A stretch of DNA of 64,000 nucleotides from Sipunculus nudus. Taxonomy: Eukaryota > Annelida > Sipuncula > Golfingiida > Sipunculidae. The DNA lies in the NCBI GenBank assembly GCA_026874595.1, contig CM049311.1, forward strand, positions 9,339,676 through 9,403,675, given 5' to 3'. A program made the position numbers and the translations under genes. Below, piece after piece: positions 62,182 to 64,000 of the stretch (position 1 is its first letter; the number at the start of each line of letters is the position of its first letter). A model generated the notes under the pieces. It saw only the letters and a list, made by a program, of their open reading frames with translations, made no database searches and was not told the DNA's origin.

Positions 62182-62349
62182 CTTCATATGTAATCACAGG
62201 TGGTGGTGTTTCTTTGAATTTCTTGTACCCTGCAGGCAGATTCCTGACATATTCCTTGGTCCTGACATTCATGTTGTGTAAGCCAAACCACATGTATATC
62301 TGAAGTTTGGCCTGGATGTCCCAGCTGGCCTTTCCATCGTTCTCTACAC
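62182..62349 (-). CDS. OTOF: Ferlin exon 3: link between FerB and C2D
   Basis: Residues 92-147 and the first base of 148; 168 nt, phase 1 to 1. Reads GVENDGKASWDIQAKLQIYM then WFGLHN, the segment that precedes C2D in otoferlin (vertebrate form has VQAKLELYLWLGL). It ends with a proline-rich TPPPVITYE. Acceptor ttccag, donor gtaatt. The first codon is GGT made across the junction. Confidence 0.92.
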
Positions 62350-62419
62350 CTGGAAGCTGCCGAGTAAATGTGCAAATATGATGACATCATCAATCAGAGC
62401 ATACTGTTGTAAAATGAAA

Positions 62420-62580
62420 ATTCCCCTCAAAAGTCCACGTCTAATAAGACTACCCTTGAGAGAACAAAAAACATTCACACTTGTTATAACTGACCTGTCT
62501 AATAAGACCACCTGTAAATTAAAACCACTTTTGGCCAGTTCCCAGAGTGGTCTTTTAACACAGGTTTCACTGAACTGTCA
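62420..62580 (+). repeat. Dispersed repeat with TCTAATAAGACCACC motifs, copy 2
   Basis: Second copy of the 3000-3140 repeat: CTAATAAGACTACCCTTGAG, then GACCTGTCTAATAAGACCAC and a terminal ACAGGTTTCACTG. Fills part of intron 2. Confidence 0.65.
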
Positions 62581-62827
62581 TGTATTTAGGGCTCAACATT
62601 AACTTTTCAAAGTACTTACCCTTTTTGAATGGGAAAAATGTATTTTTTGGCATTAAATTACAATATACAGTGATTTATTTTACGTTGAATCCAACAGCAA
62701 CTTGGCAAGTTGAGAGATAACAAATATTTTCCCTACACCATTTTTTTTTAATATTACTTGCCCTAGGAAAATCATTAACTATATATATATATAACTCTGG
62801 TATTTATATTAATCTGTAATGGGGTAC

Positions 62828-62984
62828 CCACTTGGAGGAAGATATCATGCAGCTTCCCACAGTGCTTTCCTTCCATTTCTGGTTCTGTGGAGCTGAGGAT
62901 ATCTTTGGCAGGGAGGCGGTAGTAGGCCACTCTCTTCTTGTTACATATCATCCAGATGAAGATATCAGGGAAAGAAGGCTGGGG
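62828..62984 (-). CDS. OTOF: Ferlin exon 2: FerB domain, second half
   Basis: Residues 40-91 plus one base of codon 92; 157 nt, phase 0 to 1. It contains PDIFIWMICNKKRVAYYRLP, the most conserved block of FerB (vertebrate otoferlin has PDVFIWM and KRVAYARVP at the same place). The acceptor is ctattccag and the donor is gtaccc, weaker than the others. FerB is a structural domain in the middle of ferlins, without a known catalytic role. Confidence 0.93.
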
Positions 62985-63443
62985 CTGGAATAGAGATTTA
63001 GAGTGCAAGATATAATCTTAATCAGCCACTCAATATATGTAAATCAGAAAACAACACAGACCTGCCCCCCTGTTAGTACTTATACTAGCATTTACAACTA
63101 AAATAAAGCTAACACCATGTATTTTCCAGGGTAAAAAACTAAAATGATATTGGTAAATGTGACAGTTGATCTAGATCTTTGAAGCTGGTAACTCTCCTTA
63201 AACAACTGTGACAAAAAAGAGAAGAATATTCCACAATACTTAAACAAAAACAATAAAATTCAAAAAAAAAGTTTAAAAGCCTGTTTATGAATATGCATGA
63301 ACAAGAAATTGGAGGCATGACAATTATTTACACACCAATTGGTAGATCCATTCAAAAACATACAAACATCTGAAGTATGATTTACAATAACAAAGGAGAG
63401 AGGTAACAGGAAGTAAAATGTAGGAGTTTTCAAGTTTCCCTAC
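62985..63443. other. Intron 1 of window
   Basis: AT-rich, nothing recognised. Confidence 0.55.
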
Positions 63444-63560
63444 CTCCTTTAGTAGATGTCTCAGTCTACGCAAAAATTCTCTGGATTCCTTCCACCTCTC
63501 CTTAATGTTGTTCTTACTGATCCTTTTACGGATTTCAAGAGACCGGCACAAGATCCTATC
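63444..63560 (-). CDS. OTOF: Ferlin exon 1 of window: FerB domain, first half
   Basis: Residues 1-39, phase 0 at both ends, 117 nt. It begins DRILCRSLEIRKR and ends LRRLRHLLKE, a basic, helical segment that corresponds to the start of the FerB domain of ferlins. The acceptor is a CTAACTTCAAG context and the donor is gtaggg. No start codon: the upstream exons lie beyond position 64000. The acceptor is the least certain boundary, because the reading frame stays open a little further upstream. Confidence 0.85.
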
Positions 63561-64000
63561 CTTGAAGTTAGAAAAATATTGCATGAAACAAACATCTCAA
63601 TAACAGCTACCACCACATATTCTTTACAAATAAATTATAGTTGGGAGATATCTACACACTGTGATACGTACACATCAAATATCTAAGGAATCCATTGATA
63701 AATCACGAAAGATATTATGTCACACTGCCCAGTGTAGTATTGTGCTGTGTAAATTTTAATTTTGTATGACTAACATTGACCGTGAAACCACACTAAAAAA
63801 GTATCTGTGGCTACATGTAAAAATATTACTAGTATTACAATTTTAAATTTTAACTTATAATGGAAATCCCATTACACATCATTGAAGTCATACATACATC
63901 AGCAAAGGTGACATTAATTTGACAAGTTGTTACATCTTGTCTGATAAATACCAATATATTTTATTTATAATCATATGCTGAACCTCATGTTTGATTATCA
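63561..64000. other. Intron upstream of first visible exon
   Basis: AT-rich, no coding signal; the next 5' exon of the ferlin must be beyond the window. Confidence 0.6.

Overview
The window is animal (metazoan) nuclear DNA. It is AT-rich, with long repeat-filled introns and no long open reading frame on either strand. Every coding signal I can support belongs to one gene on the minus strand, an otoferlin-type ferlin. The repeats resemble the pearl/HINE (Helentron-type) elements known from oysters: a palindromic GACCCATGGGTC head, short tandem cores, an (ACGG)n or (ACAG)n tract and a terminal hairpin. With the invertebrate form of otoferlin, this suggests a mollusc, probably a bivalve; that assignment is inference.

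The gene runs from the right edge (its 5' part lies beyond 64000) to about 3.2 kb. I could place 26 shared coding exons plus two alternative terminal exons. All splice junctions are GT-AG and all phases agree. The shared exons plus either terminal exon give 4,098 nt, or 1,365 residues and a stop. Residue numbers below refer to this partial protein. Order of domains: FerB (63560-62828), C2D (61830-60831), a C2-like domain without the usual acidic ligands (59823-57568), a long variable linker (55977-41615), C2E (41060-17894), a connector (15664-13929), C2F (13929-9499), the C-terminal ferlin region (8783-8683) and a tail-anchor transmembrane exon. The first three C2 domains (A-C) must lie to the right of the window. 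Vertebrate otoferlin is a Ca2+-binding, tail-anchored vesicle protein of inner-ear hair cells; the invertebrate role is less clear.

Three parts of the gene look special. (1) Two tandem 181-nt terminal exons (6132-6312 and 3247-3427), each with its own acceptor, stop codon and the same phase, encode alternative membrane anchors that differ almost only in and beside the membrane segment. (2) The linker holds a 12-nt microexon and a cluster of small phase-1 exons (39 nt, plus candidate 21-nt and 60-nt cassettes) which can be combined in frame. (3) A 572-nt exon inserts 190 residues including seven 7-residue (D/N)GQ-Pro repeats.

The introns hold most of the sequence. The largest (18065-32714, 14.65 kb) is a nest of related non-autonomous elements, one caught inserted in another with the empty site visible 2 kb away. 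The next (32843-38056) contains a 3-kb 44-bp minisatellite and an 841-bp hAT-type element with an 8-bp target duplication. Near-identical 1.6-kb and 2.4-kb copies lie in direct orientation across blocks of exons. Many copies carry clustered AGGTCA half-sites (TGACCTTGACCTTTGACC on the plus strand), an unusual load of potential nuclear-receptor sites inside one gene.
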